Source of the DNA: FEN-1219 sp964457725
GTDB taxonomy: Bacteria; Pseudomonadota; Gammaproteobacteria; Steroidobacterales; Rariloculaceae
Assembly (NCBI GenBank): GCA_964457725.1
Contig: CAYWGQ010000209.1
Coordinates: forward strand, 1 to 5,794
Direction: 5' to 3'
DNA length: 5,794 nucleotides
The translations under genes were made by a program, and so were the position numbers. Below the pieces are notes generated by a model. It searched no databases and was not told the origin of the DNA. It saw only the letters and a list, made by a program, of their open reading frames with translations. This document shows, in pieces, positions 1 to 5,495 of the stretch. Within the stretch, counting starts at the first letter, position 1; every line of letters begins with the position of its first letter.

Positions 1-317
1 GCCTCGTGCTGCCGGTCGGCGGAATCAAGGAGAAGACGCTCGCGGCCGCGCGCGCCGGGATCAAGTGCGTGCTGTTGCCGGCGAGGAACCGCAAGGACCT
101 CGAGGAGATACCGGCGCAGGTGCGCGAGGAGCTCGAATTCGTCTGGCTCGAGACGATCGACGACGCGCTCGCCGCGGCGCCCGCGCCCGTGGCGGCGCGC
201 GACGCGCCCGCCCGCCGCGCGGGCAGCGCCGCACCCACGACGGCCGGGCGGGCCCCGGCCGCGGCCGGGGCCCCCACCGCCGTTCGGCCCCCCGCCGTAG
301 TACGCTTCGCGGCGTGA
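1..317 (+). CDS. lon: ATP-dependent protease Lon, C-terminal end (partial, 5' end outside window)
   Basis: This is the end of the proteolytic domain of Lon, the cytoplasmic ATP-dependent Ser-Lys protease that degrades misfolded and regulatory proteins. The first full codon is at base 3. The readable protein starts LVLPVGGIKEKTLAAARAG, matching the E. coli segment VLPIGGLKEKLLAA. The second Lys of KEK (bases 33-35) aligns with the catalytic-dyad Lys722 of E. coli; the matching Ser lies upstream of the window. The core continues through DLEEIPAQVREELEF to about base 176. Lon normally ends close to there. Here about 46 extra residues follow, nearly all Ala, Pro, Arg, Gly and Thr, up to TGA at 315-317. 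This low-complexity tail may be read-through into a former intergenic region, since its DNA contains a perfect 24-bp palindrome. The stop overlaps the bioF GTG start by 4 bp. The family call is secure; the tail's function is unknown. Confidence 0.95.
   Translation, partial: LVLPVGGIKEKTLAAARAGIKCVLLPARNRKDLEEIPAQVREELEFVWLETIDDALAAAPAPVAARDAPARRAGSAAPTTAGRAPAAAGAPTAVRPPAVVRFAA
250..273. other. 24-bp perfect GC palindrome in the lon 3' tail
   Basis: Bases 250-261 are the exact reverse complement of 262-273, using only G and C (GGGCCCCGGCCG followed by its complement). In RNA it would form a very stable hairpin with about ten pairs, 41 nt before the bioF start. There is no T-tract after it, so it is not a canonical intrinsic terminator. 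It could pause transcription or translation, protect a 3' end, or be a former lon terminator now inside the reading frame. It may also be chance in extremely GC-rich low-complexity coding DNA. Confidence 0.5.
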
Positions 318-1480
318 GGGATCCGATCGACTCGCTGAACGAATTCGCGGCCGCGCGCCTGCAGGCGCTCGAGCGGCGACGGTTGCGACGTGCGCTCGTC
401 GCGACCGAGGCGCTGGATGCGGCGCGGGTGCGCCGCGACGGCCGCGTTCTCGTCTCGTTCGCGTCGAACGACTATCTCGGCCTCGCCCGCCACCCGGACG
501 TGATCGCCGCGAGCGTCGAGGCGACGCGCCGCTATGGCGCGGGCTCGGGCGCCGCGCGGCTCGTGACCGGCAACCATCCGCTCTACGACGCGCTCGAGCG
601 CAAGCTCGCGGCGCTGAAGGGCACCGAGGACGCGGTCGTCTTCGGCAGCGGCTACCTCGCGAATCTCGGCATCGTGCCCGCGCTCGCGGGCGCCGCGGAT
701 CTCGTGCTGCTCGACGAGCTCTGTCATTCGTGCCTGTTGAACGGCGCCGCGCTCTCGAAGGCGCGGACGATCGCGTTCCGTCACAACGACGCCGAGCACG
801 CGGCCGAGCTCCTCGAGCGGCACCGCCCCGAGCACCGGCATTGCCTGATCCTGACGGAAGGCGTCTTCAGCATGGACGGCGACCGCGCGCCGCTCGCCGC
901 GCTCGCCGCGCTCGCCGCCGCGCACGACGCGTGGCTCCTGACCGACGACGCGCACGCGCTCGGCGTCGTCGGCGGAGGCCGCGGCTCGAGCTTCGCGTGC
1001 ACGCCGCCGGCCGCCGTGCCGCTCGCGATGGGGACGCTCTCGAAGGCCGCGGGCAGCTACGGCGGCTATCTCTGCGCGAGCCGCGACGTCGCGGAGCTCG
1101 TCCGCAACCGTGCCGCGAGCTTCGTCTACTCGACCGGCTTGCCGCCCGGCACGATCGCGGCGGCGCTCGCGGCGCTCGAGATCATCGCGAGCGATGCGGC
1201 GCTCGTCGCGCGTCCGCTCGCGCACGCACGGCGGTTCACGGCCGAGCTCGGCCTGCAGGAGGCGGAGAGCGCGATCGTGCCGCTCGTCCTCGGCTCCGTC
1301 GAAGCCGCGCTCGCCGCGAGCGCGAAGCTCGAAAGCGCCGGCTTCCTCGTCCCCGCGATCCGTCCGCCGACCGTGCCGCCCGGCACCGCGCGGTTGCGGA
1401 TCGCGTTCTCTGCGCTGCACTCCGACGACGACGTCGCCGCGCTCGCGGCCGCCGCTGCACCGCTGCTCCGCGAGCGATGA
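314..1480 (+). CDS. bioF: 8-amino-7-oxononanoate (KAPA) synthase
   Basis: This is a cytoplasmic PLP enzyme that condenses pimeloyl-ACP/CoA with L-alanine to form KAPA, opening the late biotin pathway. The GTG start at 314 gives 388 aa (E. coli BioF is 384) and places the SNDYLGL motif at residues 51-57, as expected for the family. The frame stays open upstream, but extending it would add only Arg-rich low-complexity sequence. Visible residues are the PLP-stacking His138 (DELCHS), the cofactor-binding motif TDDAHALG at 210-217 with Asp212 and His214, and the Schiff-base Lys244 in GTLSKAAGSYGG. The start codon overlaps the lon stop (GTGA), and no Shine-Dalgarno precedes it, so translation is either coupled to lon or leaderless. 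TAGTAC at 297-302 could be a weak -10, but no -35 supports it. The stop overlaps bioD by 4 bp. Related AONS-family enzymes (Kbl, ALAS) are unlikely because bioD follows directly. Confidence 0.96.
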   Translation: MRDPIDSLNEFAAARLQALERRRLRRALVATEALDAARVRRDGRVLVSFASNDYLGLARHPDVIAASVEATRRYGAGSGAARLVTGNHPLYDALERKLAALKGTEDAVVFGSGYLANLGIVPALAGAADLVLLDELCHSCLLNGAALSKARTIAFRHNDAEHAAELLERHRPEHRHCLILTEGVFSMDGDRAPLAALAALAAAHDAWLLTDDAHALGVVGGGRGSSFACTPPAAVPLAMGTLSKAAGSYGGYLCASRDVAELVRNRAASFVYSTGLPPGTIAAALAALEIIASDAALVARPLAHARRFTAELGLQEAESAIVPLVLGSVEAALAASAKLESAGFLVPAIRPPTVPPGTARLRIAFSALHSDDDVAALAAAAAPLLRER

Positions 1481-2154
1481 GCACGCTGTTCGTCACCGGC
1501 TCCGGCACGGACGTCGGCAAGACCTTCGTCGCGGAGCTGCTGCTCGGGCAGCTGCTCCGCGCGGGCCGCCGCGCTTGCGCGCTGAAGCCGGTCGCGAGCG
1601 GCTTCGACGAGGAAGCGCCGGCAACGTCCGATCCGGGGAGGCTGCTCCGCGCGCAGGGGCTCGAGCCCGACCCGCGGGCGATCGAGGCGATCTGCCCGTG
1701 GCGGTTCGCGGCGCCGCTGTCGCCGGACATGGCCGCCGCGCGCGAAGGCCGCGCCGTCGATTTCGACGCGCTCGTCGCGTTCTGCCGGCGACCGCGGAAC
1801 GCCGACGTCACGCTGATCGAAGGCATCGGCGGCGTGATGGTGCCGCTCGACCGCGAGCACACCGTGCTCGACTGGATCGTCGCGGTCGCCGCGCCGGTGA
1901 TGCTCGTCGCGGGCACCTATCTCGGCACGCTGAGCCACACGCTGACGGCCCTCGGGATGCTGCGCGCGCGAGGCGCCGCGCTCGCCGGCATCGTGCTGTC
2001 GGAGTCGCCGGACGCGCCCGTGCCGGCCGAGGAGACGGCGAACGTCCTCGGGCGCTTCGCGGGCGCGGTGCCGATCCGGATCGTTCGCCGGCGGATCGCC
2101 GGTGCGCCGGAGCCGCCGCAGCCGAGCCTGATCGACCTGATCGGCAGCCGGTAG
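1477..2154 (+). CDS. bioD: ATP-dependent dethiobiotin synthetase
   Basis: BioD closes the ureido ring of dethiobiotin from 7,8-diaminononanoate, CO2 and ATP in the cytoplasm. The ATG at 1477 overlaps the bioF stop (ATGA), indicating translational coupling. At 225 aa the length equals that of E. coli BioD. The P-loop GSGTDVGKT lies at residues 8-16 with Lys15 and Thr16. The catalytic KPVASG lies at 37-42 with Lys37 and Ser41. Asp52 follows in TSDPG, and Glu115 lies in IEGIGG. Three of these positions (Lys37, Ser41, Glu115) have the same numbers as in E. coli. The SES near residue 170, where E. coli has the nucleotide-contacting Asn175 region, is a variant I recall from other proteobacteria. 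BioF makes KAPA and BioD uses DAPA, so the intervening BioA, and BioB after it, must be encoded elsewhere. The TAG stop at 2152-2154 lies inside the GTAG that begins a REP repeat. Confidence 0.96.
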   Translation: MSTLFVTGSGTDVGKTFVAELLLGQLLRAGRRACALKPVASGFDEEAPATSDPGRLLRAQGLEPDPRAIEAICPWRFAAPLSPDMAAAREGRAVDFDALVAFCRRPRNADVTLIEGIGGVMVPLDREHTVLDWIVAVAAPVMLVAGTYLGTLSHTLTALGMLRARGAALAGIVLSESPDAPVPAEETANVLGRFAGAVPIRIVRRRIAGAPEPPQPSLIDLIGSR

Positions 2155-2181
2155 GAGCGGCTGTCCAGCCGCGACTCTTCG
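2151..2181 (+). repeat. REP-like palindromic repeat, copy 1
   Basis: This 31-bp repeat starts with GTAG, followed by GAGCGGCTGTCCAGCCGCGA and a CTCTTCG tail. GCGGCT (2157-2162) pairs with AGCCGC (2167-2172) around the loop GTCC. A 5' GTAG tetranucleotide followed by a short palindrome is the hallmark of REP elements mobilised by RAYT (TnpA-REP) transposases. A competing hairpin, CCGCGAC (2169-2175) with GTCGCGG (2181-2187), overlaps its right arm. Transcripts leaving bioD would fold here, so it may end or stabilise the message. The GTAG contains the bioD stop codon. Confidence 0.85.
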
Positions 2182-2274
2182 TCGCGGGAACCGGGCGTCG
2201 GCCACGGCTAGGATTGCGCCTGACGGCCGCGCCTACACGGAAGGCGGGAACGTTGGGACGGCGGGAACGCGGCG

Positions 2275-2298
2275 GGAGCGGGCTGCAGCGCCCGCTCC
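2275..2298. terminator. GC-rich hairpin between convergent genes
   Basis: GGAGCGGGC at 2275-2283 is the reverse complement of GCCCGCTCC at 2290-2298, giving a 9-bp stem with a 6-nt loop (TGCAGC). It resembles a diverged member of the REP family: on the minus strand it is preceded by REP copy 2 and begins GCAGGAGCGGG. It would fold in transcripts from either side and could help end transcription of bioD or of the OmpA-like gene. No U-tract follows, so terminator function is inferred from position only. Confidence 0.35.
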
Positions 2299-2301
2299 TG
2301 C

Positions 2302-2332
2302 CGAAGAGTCGCGGCTGGACAGCCGCTCCTAC
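2302..2332 (-). repeat. REP-like palindromic repeat, copy 2
   Basis: This is identical over all 31 bp to the reverse complement of the copy at 2151-2181. On the minus strand it reads GTAGGAGCGG, then CTGTCCAGCCGCG and CTCTTCG. It forms a tandem pair with copy 3 at a 32-bp period, with one C between them. The exact identity of three copies within 214 bp suggests recent duplication or gene conversion. Confidence 0.85.
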
Positions 2333-2333
2333 C

Positions 2334-2364
2334 CGAAGAGTCGCGGCTGGACAGCCGCTCCTAC
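2334..2364 (-). repeat. REP-like palindromic repeat, copy 3
   Basis: This is a third identical 31-bp copy in minus orientation, directly after the stop of the OmpA-like gene. Bases 2361-2363 (CTA on the plus strand) are both part of the repeat's GTAG and the TAG stop of that gene. Transcripts of the gene would end in the GCGGCT/AGCCGC hairpins of copies 3 and 2 in series, a plausible 3' stabiliser or terminator. Confidence 0.85.
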
Positions 2365-3077
2365 TGTTGGGCGACGCTCGCGTCGCGCGTGACGACCCGC
2401 AGCGCGACGCGCCGGTCGAGCGCCATCGTGTCCGGGTCCTGCTCGGTCCCGACCGCGAAGCGCTCGCCCTCGCTGCTCGTGACGATCCGCTCCGCCGGCA
2501 TGCCGGCGCGAACCAGCGCATCGCGCACGGCGTTCGCCCGCTCGGCCGACAGCGCCTCGTTGTAACGCTCGGTGCCGCGCGCATCCGCGTGGCCTTCGAG
2601 CACGATGACCGCGCCGTCCATCGGCCGGACGAGCTCGGCGAGCTTCGCGAGCCGCTGCTCCGCGCCGTCCGGGAGCGTGCTCTCCTCGGTGCGGAAGAAC
2701 ACGTCGATATCGAGCGCCGCCTGGAGATCCGCGCGGCGTGCGGCGCGCTCGGCCGCCAGGGCCGCCTCGCTCCGCGCGAGCTCGCGCTCCTTCGTTCCGA
2801 GCGCGCGCCCGAGGGCCTGATTGTCGGCTCGCGCCTGCTCGAGGCCTTGCTCCGCGGCACGACGCCCGTCGCGCTCCGCGCCGAAGCGATCGCCGAGCCA
2901 GCCGCCGAGCGCCGCGCCGACGATCAGCCCGACCGGGCCGCCCGCGATCGCGCCGGCCGCCGCACCGCTGCCGAGCCCGATGCCCTCGAGCTTGCGCTGG
3001 GTCTGCTCCGTCTCGGCCGACCAACCGGGACCCGCGGCGAGGCTCGCGGCGAGCAGCCACCACACTTGCTTTTTCAT
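2361..3077 (-). CDS. Exported glycine-zipper, OmpA-like peptidoglycan-binding protein
   Basis: A 238-aa envelope protein. The ATG at 3077 is chosen because AGGAGAG (3082-3088) lies 6 nt upstream and a signal peptide follows at once: MKK, a hydrophobic core, and likely cleavage after GWSA (residues 18-21). Residues about 33-64 are a Gly/Ala-rich glycine zipper (GSGAAAGAIAGGPVG), typically membrane-associated. Residues 70-120 are a charged Ala/Glu/Arg helix, probably a coiled coil. Residues 121-230 form an OmpA C-terminal domain with EGHADARGTERYNEALSAER at 161-180. Asp165 and Arg180 have the 15-residue spacing of the pair that binds peptidoglycan diaminopimelate. There is no beta-barrel, so it is not OmpA itself. 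The architecture recalls PdsO, the OmpA-like protein of the proteobacterial sortase system, but no sortase gene is nearby, so no symbol is given. It is convergent with bioD and divergent from the DUF4159 gene. Confidence 0.88.
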   Translation of the reverse strand: MKKQVWWLLAASLAAGPGWSAETEQTQRKLEGIGLGSGAAAGAIAGGPVGLIVGAALGGWLGDRFGAERDGRRAAEQGLEQARADNQALGRALGTKERELARSEAALAAERAARRADLQAALDIDVFFRTEESTLPDGAEQRLAKLAELVRPMDGAVIVLEGHADARGTERYNEALSAERANAVRDALVRAGMPAERIVTSSEGERFAVGTEQDPDTMALDRRVALRVVTRDASVAQQ

Positions 3078-3095
3078 CGCACTCTCCTGATCCGT

Positions 3096-3116
3096 TCCGT
3101 GCGTCGATCGCACGGA
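3096..3116. promoter_or_regulatory. Inverted repeat in the OmpA-like gene leader
   Basis: TCCGTGCG (3096-3103) and CGCACGGA (3109-3116) are perfect 8-bp inverted arms around TCGAT. The repeat lies 19 nt upstream of the minus-strand start codon and 7 nt before its Shine-Dalgarno. It could be a transcription-factor operator or a 5'-UTR hairpin controlling ribosome access or mRNA stability. I see no convincing promoter for this gene: TTGCAA at 3122-3127 lacks a matching -10. Confidence 0.45.
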
Positions 3117-3179
3117 TGCCATTGCAACGGTCAGGCATGGCTCGGGGCTGCCGAACCGGGGTGCGCCGGTGGCGGAAGA

Positions 3180-3209
3180 TGGCCAATTCTGGCGAGGGCG
3201 CGCTACTAT
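3180..3209 (+). promoter_or_regulatory. Possible promoter of the DUF4159 gene
   Basis: TGGCCA (3180-3185) and TACTAT (3204-3209) each match four of six bases of the sigma70 consensus and are 18 bp apart. This is the most AT-rich stretch of the divergent gap 3078-3271. It would give a leader of about 55 nt. The match is only moderate and no regulator site is evident. Confidence 0.35.
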
Positions 3210-3271
3210 CGGGTCGTGCCTTCCCGCGACCGTGCGGCGGGCACCCGTTCGCCCGAGGAACGAGCAGACCG

Positions 3272-4117
3272 ATGAGCAAGCCCTCGCCCCGCCGCCTCAA
3301 AGCCGTCGCCGCCTTCGCCGGCGCGTGCGCGCTCGCGGCCGGCGTGCTCGCCGATCCGCTGCCGTTCCGCGAGTACCTCGGCCTCGAGTACTACGACTTT
3401 CCGCTGCCCGACGACTACGCCAATCCTGCGGAATGGGTGTTCGGCCGGCTGATGTACCCGAGCGCGCCGGGCAACCGGTACGGGTTCCGCTGGGGCGGCG
3501 ACTGGACGCAAGGCGGCACGAGCTGGACGATCGACTATCCGCGCGGCGACCGGCACATCGCCGAGATGGTCCGGCGGCTCACCGTGGTCGACGCGCGCTC
3601 GGTCGAGCAGCCGGTGAACCTCGACGACGGCAACGACGTCTTCTACTGGCCGTGGCTGTACGCGGTCGAGGTCGGCACCTGGGATCTCTCCGACGCGCAG
3701 GCCGCGAAGCTCCGCGAGTATCTGCTACGCGGCGGCTTTCTGATGGTCGACGACTTTCACGGCTCCTACGAATGGTCCGTATTCCTCGAGAGCATGCGCC
3801 GCGTCTTCCCGGACCGGCCGATCGTCGACGTGCCCGCCGACGACCCGATCTTCCACGTGCTGTACGACATCGACGATCTGTCGCAGGTGCCGGGCGCCCA
3901 GTTCCTGTACAGCGGCAGGACGTACGAGTCGGACGGCTACCAGGCGCGCTGGCGCGGCATCTACGACGACGAAGGCAGGCTGATGGTCGCGATCTGCCAC
4001 AACATGGATCTCGGCGACGCGGTCGAGCACTCGGACACGCCGCAGTATCCGGAAGCCTACTCCGCCCGCGCGATGCGGACGTTCATCAACTACATCATCT
4101 ACTCGATGACGCACTGA
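3272..4117 (+). CDS. Exported DUF4159-domain protein of unknown function
   Basis: This 281-aa protein belongs to the DUF4159 family, whose biochemical function is not established. An N-terminal export signal is visible: SKPSPRRLK, a hydrophobic stretch at 11-27, and probable cleavage after VLA (25-27). The twin Arg raises the possibility of Tat export, but the full Tat motif is absent. Cys19 is not in a good lipobox. The DUF4159 region covers about 54-281. It contains FGRLMYP (57-63), WTIDYPRGDRH (85-95), LREYLLRGGFLMVDDFHG (147-164), MRRVFPDRPIVDVP (175-188), DPIFHVLYDID (191-201), DDEGRLMVAICHNMDLGDA (232-250) and the C-terminal INYIIYSMTH. The GGFLMVDDF segment recalls amidotransferase-like folds, but no catalytic triad is evident. 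GAGGAA at 3255-3260 is an acceptable ribosome site, 11 nt before ATG and partly inside a weak hairpin (CGTTC 3246-3250 with GAACG 3258-3262). The gene is monocistronic and convergent with mgtE. Confidence 0.88.
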   Translation: MSKPSPRRLKAVAAFAGACALAAGVLADPLPFREYLGLEYYDFPLPDDYANPAEWVFGRLMYPSAPGNRYGFRWGGDWTQGGTSWTIDYPRGDRHIAEMVRRLTVVDARSVEQPVNLDDGNDVFYWPWLYAVEVGTWDLSDAQAAKLREYLLRGGFLMVDDFHGSYEWSVFLESMRRVFPDRPIVDVPADDPIFHVLYDIDDLSQVPGAQFLYSGRTYESDGYQARWRGIYDDEGRLMVAICHNMDLGDAVEHSDTPQYPEAYSARAMRTFINYIIYSMTH

Positions 4118-4148
4118 CGGCGGCCCGGCGCCGCGGCGGCCGCCGGCG
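4118..4148. terminator. Compact palindromic spacer between convergent stops
   Basis: The 31 bp between the DUF4159 stop and the mgtE stop are entirely G and C and highly self-complementary. CCGGCG (4125-4130) pairs with CGCCGG (4141-4146), and CGGCGGCCGCCG (4134-4145) is itself a palindrome. Even the two stops are mirror images: TGACG at 4115-4119 and CGTCA at 4147-4151. Transcripts from either side would fold into GC hairpins. With no T-tract it would be at best a non-canonical bidirectional terminator or 3'-end stabiliser. Confidence 0.4.
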
Positions 4149-5495
4149 TCATGTCGGCAGCAGTGCGCTCGCGATCGAGAAATAGATCACGACGCCCGTG
4201 ACGTCGGCGATCGAGGTCACGAGCGGTGCGCTCGCGGTCGCCGGATCGAGCTTCAGCCGCGACAGCGCGAACGGCAGCGACATGCCGATCGTGCTGCCGA
4301 CCAGCACGATCAGCACCATCGCGGTCGCGACGATCGTCGCGATCTCCGGCCCGCCGCGCGCGAGCCCGATCAGCAATACCGCCGCGGCGAGCGTGAGCCC
4401 GAGCGCACCGGCGACCAGGATCTCGCGCCCGATCATCCGGCCCCAGTCGCCGAGCCGCACGTCTCCGGTCGCGAGCGCGCGGATCATCATCGTCGACGCC
4501 TGGGAGCCCGCGTTACCCCCGGAGCCGATCAAGAGCGGCAGGAAGAACACGAGCGCGACGTACATCGCGATCGTCTCCTCGAAGTAGGCGATGCCCGCGC
4601 CCGAGAAGATGTTGCCGAACACGAGCACGACGAGCCACGCGATGCGCGCGCGGTACATCGTCCAGACGCCCGCTTCGCGGACGTTCGTGACGAGCTTCGA
4701 GACCGTGCCGACCTTCTGGAAGTCCTCGGTGACCTCCTCTTCGAGCACGTCCATCGCGTCGTCGTAGGTGACGATGCCGACCAGCCGGTGCCCGCCGTTC
4801 ACGACCGGCAGCGCGATCAGGTCGTACTTCGCGATCTTGGCCGCGGCCTCCTCGCGCTCCTCCTCGACCCGCGCGAAGATCACGTCCTCGAGCATCAGGT
4901 CGCGCACGAGGGCGTTCGGCGGCGCGACGATCAGCTCACGCAGCGACACGGTGCCGATCAGCCGCCGCTCCTCGTCGACGACGTAGGCCTGATAGATCGT
5001 CTCGCGGTCCGGCGCCTGCGTGCGCAGGTGCTCGACGGCCTCCCGGGCGGTCAGCTCCGGCTTCAGCGTCGCGTAGTCCGACGTCATCACGGCGCCGACG
5101 GTGCCCTCGGCGTACGACGCGAGCTTGCGCAGGTCCTCGCGCTCGGCGTGCGCGAGCGCCGGCAGCAAGCGCTCGGCGCGATCCGGCGGCAGGCGGTTGA
5201 ACAGGTCGACGCGCTCGTCGTGCGCCATGTGCGCGAAGAGCTCGGCGAGCTCGGCCCGGCGGCTCCGCTCCATCAGCTCGGTCTGCAAGCCCTCCGGCAG
5301 ATAGCCGAACAGCGCCGCGCGCGTCGCGGGCGGGGTCTGCCGCAGGAGCGCCTGAGCCCGCTCGACCGGCAGCTCGGTGAGCGCGGCCGCGATGTCGGCC
5401 GGGTGGTGCGCCTCGAGCAGCGCGGTCGGCAGCGGCCCGCCGCCGTGCGCGTCGAGAAGCTCGGTCAGCGTGAGCGTTTGCGCGCTTCGAGTCAT
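4149..5495 (-). CDS. mgtE: Magnesium channel/transporter MgtE
   Basis: A 448-aa inner-membrane Mg2+ channel, full length for the family (about 450). The N-terminal cytoplasmic helical domain (about 20-130) is followed by a CBS pair. CBS1 starts at GTVGAVMT (141-148); CBS2 spans about 202-260 and contains YDLIALPVV and GIVTYDDAMDV. These domains sense cytosolic Mg2+ and gate the pore in characterised homologues. A plug/connecting helix (about 260-283) leads into five predicted membrane segments near 286-306, 311-333, 362-388, 391-416 and 427-446. The family signature GSGGNAGSQ is at 324-332. Asp431 in SIADVTG corresponds to the pore Asp432 of Thermus thermophilus MgtE. The ATG at 5495 is chosen because GGAGGGG (5499-5505) precedes it. 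An in-frame GTG at 5525 has no ribosome site and would add residues unlike the family. The Shine-Dalgarno is buried in a strong hairpin, suggesting translational control. Related SLC41-type or CBS proteins are unlikely given the full domain order. Confidence 0.96.
   Translation of the reverse strand: MTRSAQTLTLTELLDAHGGGPLPTALLEAHHPADIAAALTELPVERAQALLRQTPPATRAALFGYLPEGLQTELMERSRRAELAELFAHMAHDERVDLFNRLPPDRAERLLPALAHAEREDLRKLASYAEGTVGAVMTSDYATLKPELTAREAVEHLRTQAPDRETIYQAYVVDEERRLIGTVSLRELIVAPPNALVRDLMLEDVIFARVEEEREEAAAKIAKYDLIALPVVNGGHRLVGIVTYDDAMDVLEEEVTEDFQKVGTVSKLVTNVREAGVWTMYRARIAWLVVLVFGNIFSGAGIAYFEETIAMYVALVFFLPLLIGSGGNAGSQASTMMIRALATGDVRLGDWGRMIGREILVAGALGLTLAAAVLLIGLARGGPEIATIVATAMVLIVLVGSTIGMSLPFALSRLKLDPATASAPLVTSIADVTGVVIYFSIASALLPT

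Larger units (their letters stand above)
2151..2364. repeat. 214-bp block bounded by inverted REP copies (REPIN/MITE-like)
   Basis: The outer 31 bp on each side (2151-2181 and 2334-2364) are perfect inverted copies, with a further copy (2302-2332) beside the right one. Both outer GTAG ends face the flanking genes, and each contains the stop codon of its neighbour (bioD on the left, the OmpA-like gene on the right). The interior 2182-2301 has no credible gene. It holds three near-identical GGCGGGARCG words (2243-2252, 2260-2269, 2271-2280) and a GC hairpin at 2275-2298. The arrangement resembles REPIN/BIME clusters. Whether it moved as a unit or grew by single insertions cannot be told from one copy. 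No RAYT gene is in the window. Confidence 0.6.

Noticed and set aside
65..313. An N-terminally extended BioF starting before 314
   Set aside because: The extension is Arg-rich out-of-frame lon sequence. GTG at 314 gives the standard BioF length and motif positions.
2243..2280. Three GGCGGGARCG words as an iteron or binding array
   Set aside because: The spacing is irregular (17 and 11 bp), the words are short and GC-rich, and there is no replication or regulator gene nearby. They are likely debris of REP-type sequence.
3078..3122. An earlier start at 3122 for the OmpA-like protein
   Set aside because: It would put 15 polar residues before the signal peptide. The ATG at 3077 follows AGGAGAG and begins a normal signal sequence.
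1110..3275. A 721-codon open frame on the + strand spanning bioF, bioD and the OmpA-like gene
   Set aside because: It is Arg/Ala/Pro-rich, lacks any family motif, and overlaps three well-supported genes in other frames. It is stop-free only because of high GC.
1126..3300. Long minus-strand open frames (1126-2205, 1236-1916, 1808-2860, 2329-3300)
   Set aside because: They are low-complexity shadows of bioF, bioD or the OmpA-like gene and show no domain signature or ribosome site.
3320..3331. Lipoprotein lipobox around Cys19 of the DUF4159 protein
   Set aside because: The preceding residues AGA do not fit the usual Leu at -3, and a better signal peptidase I site (VLA) follows.
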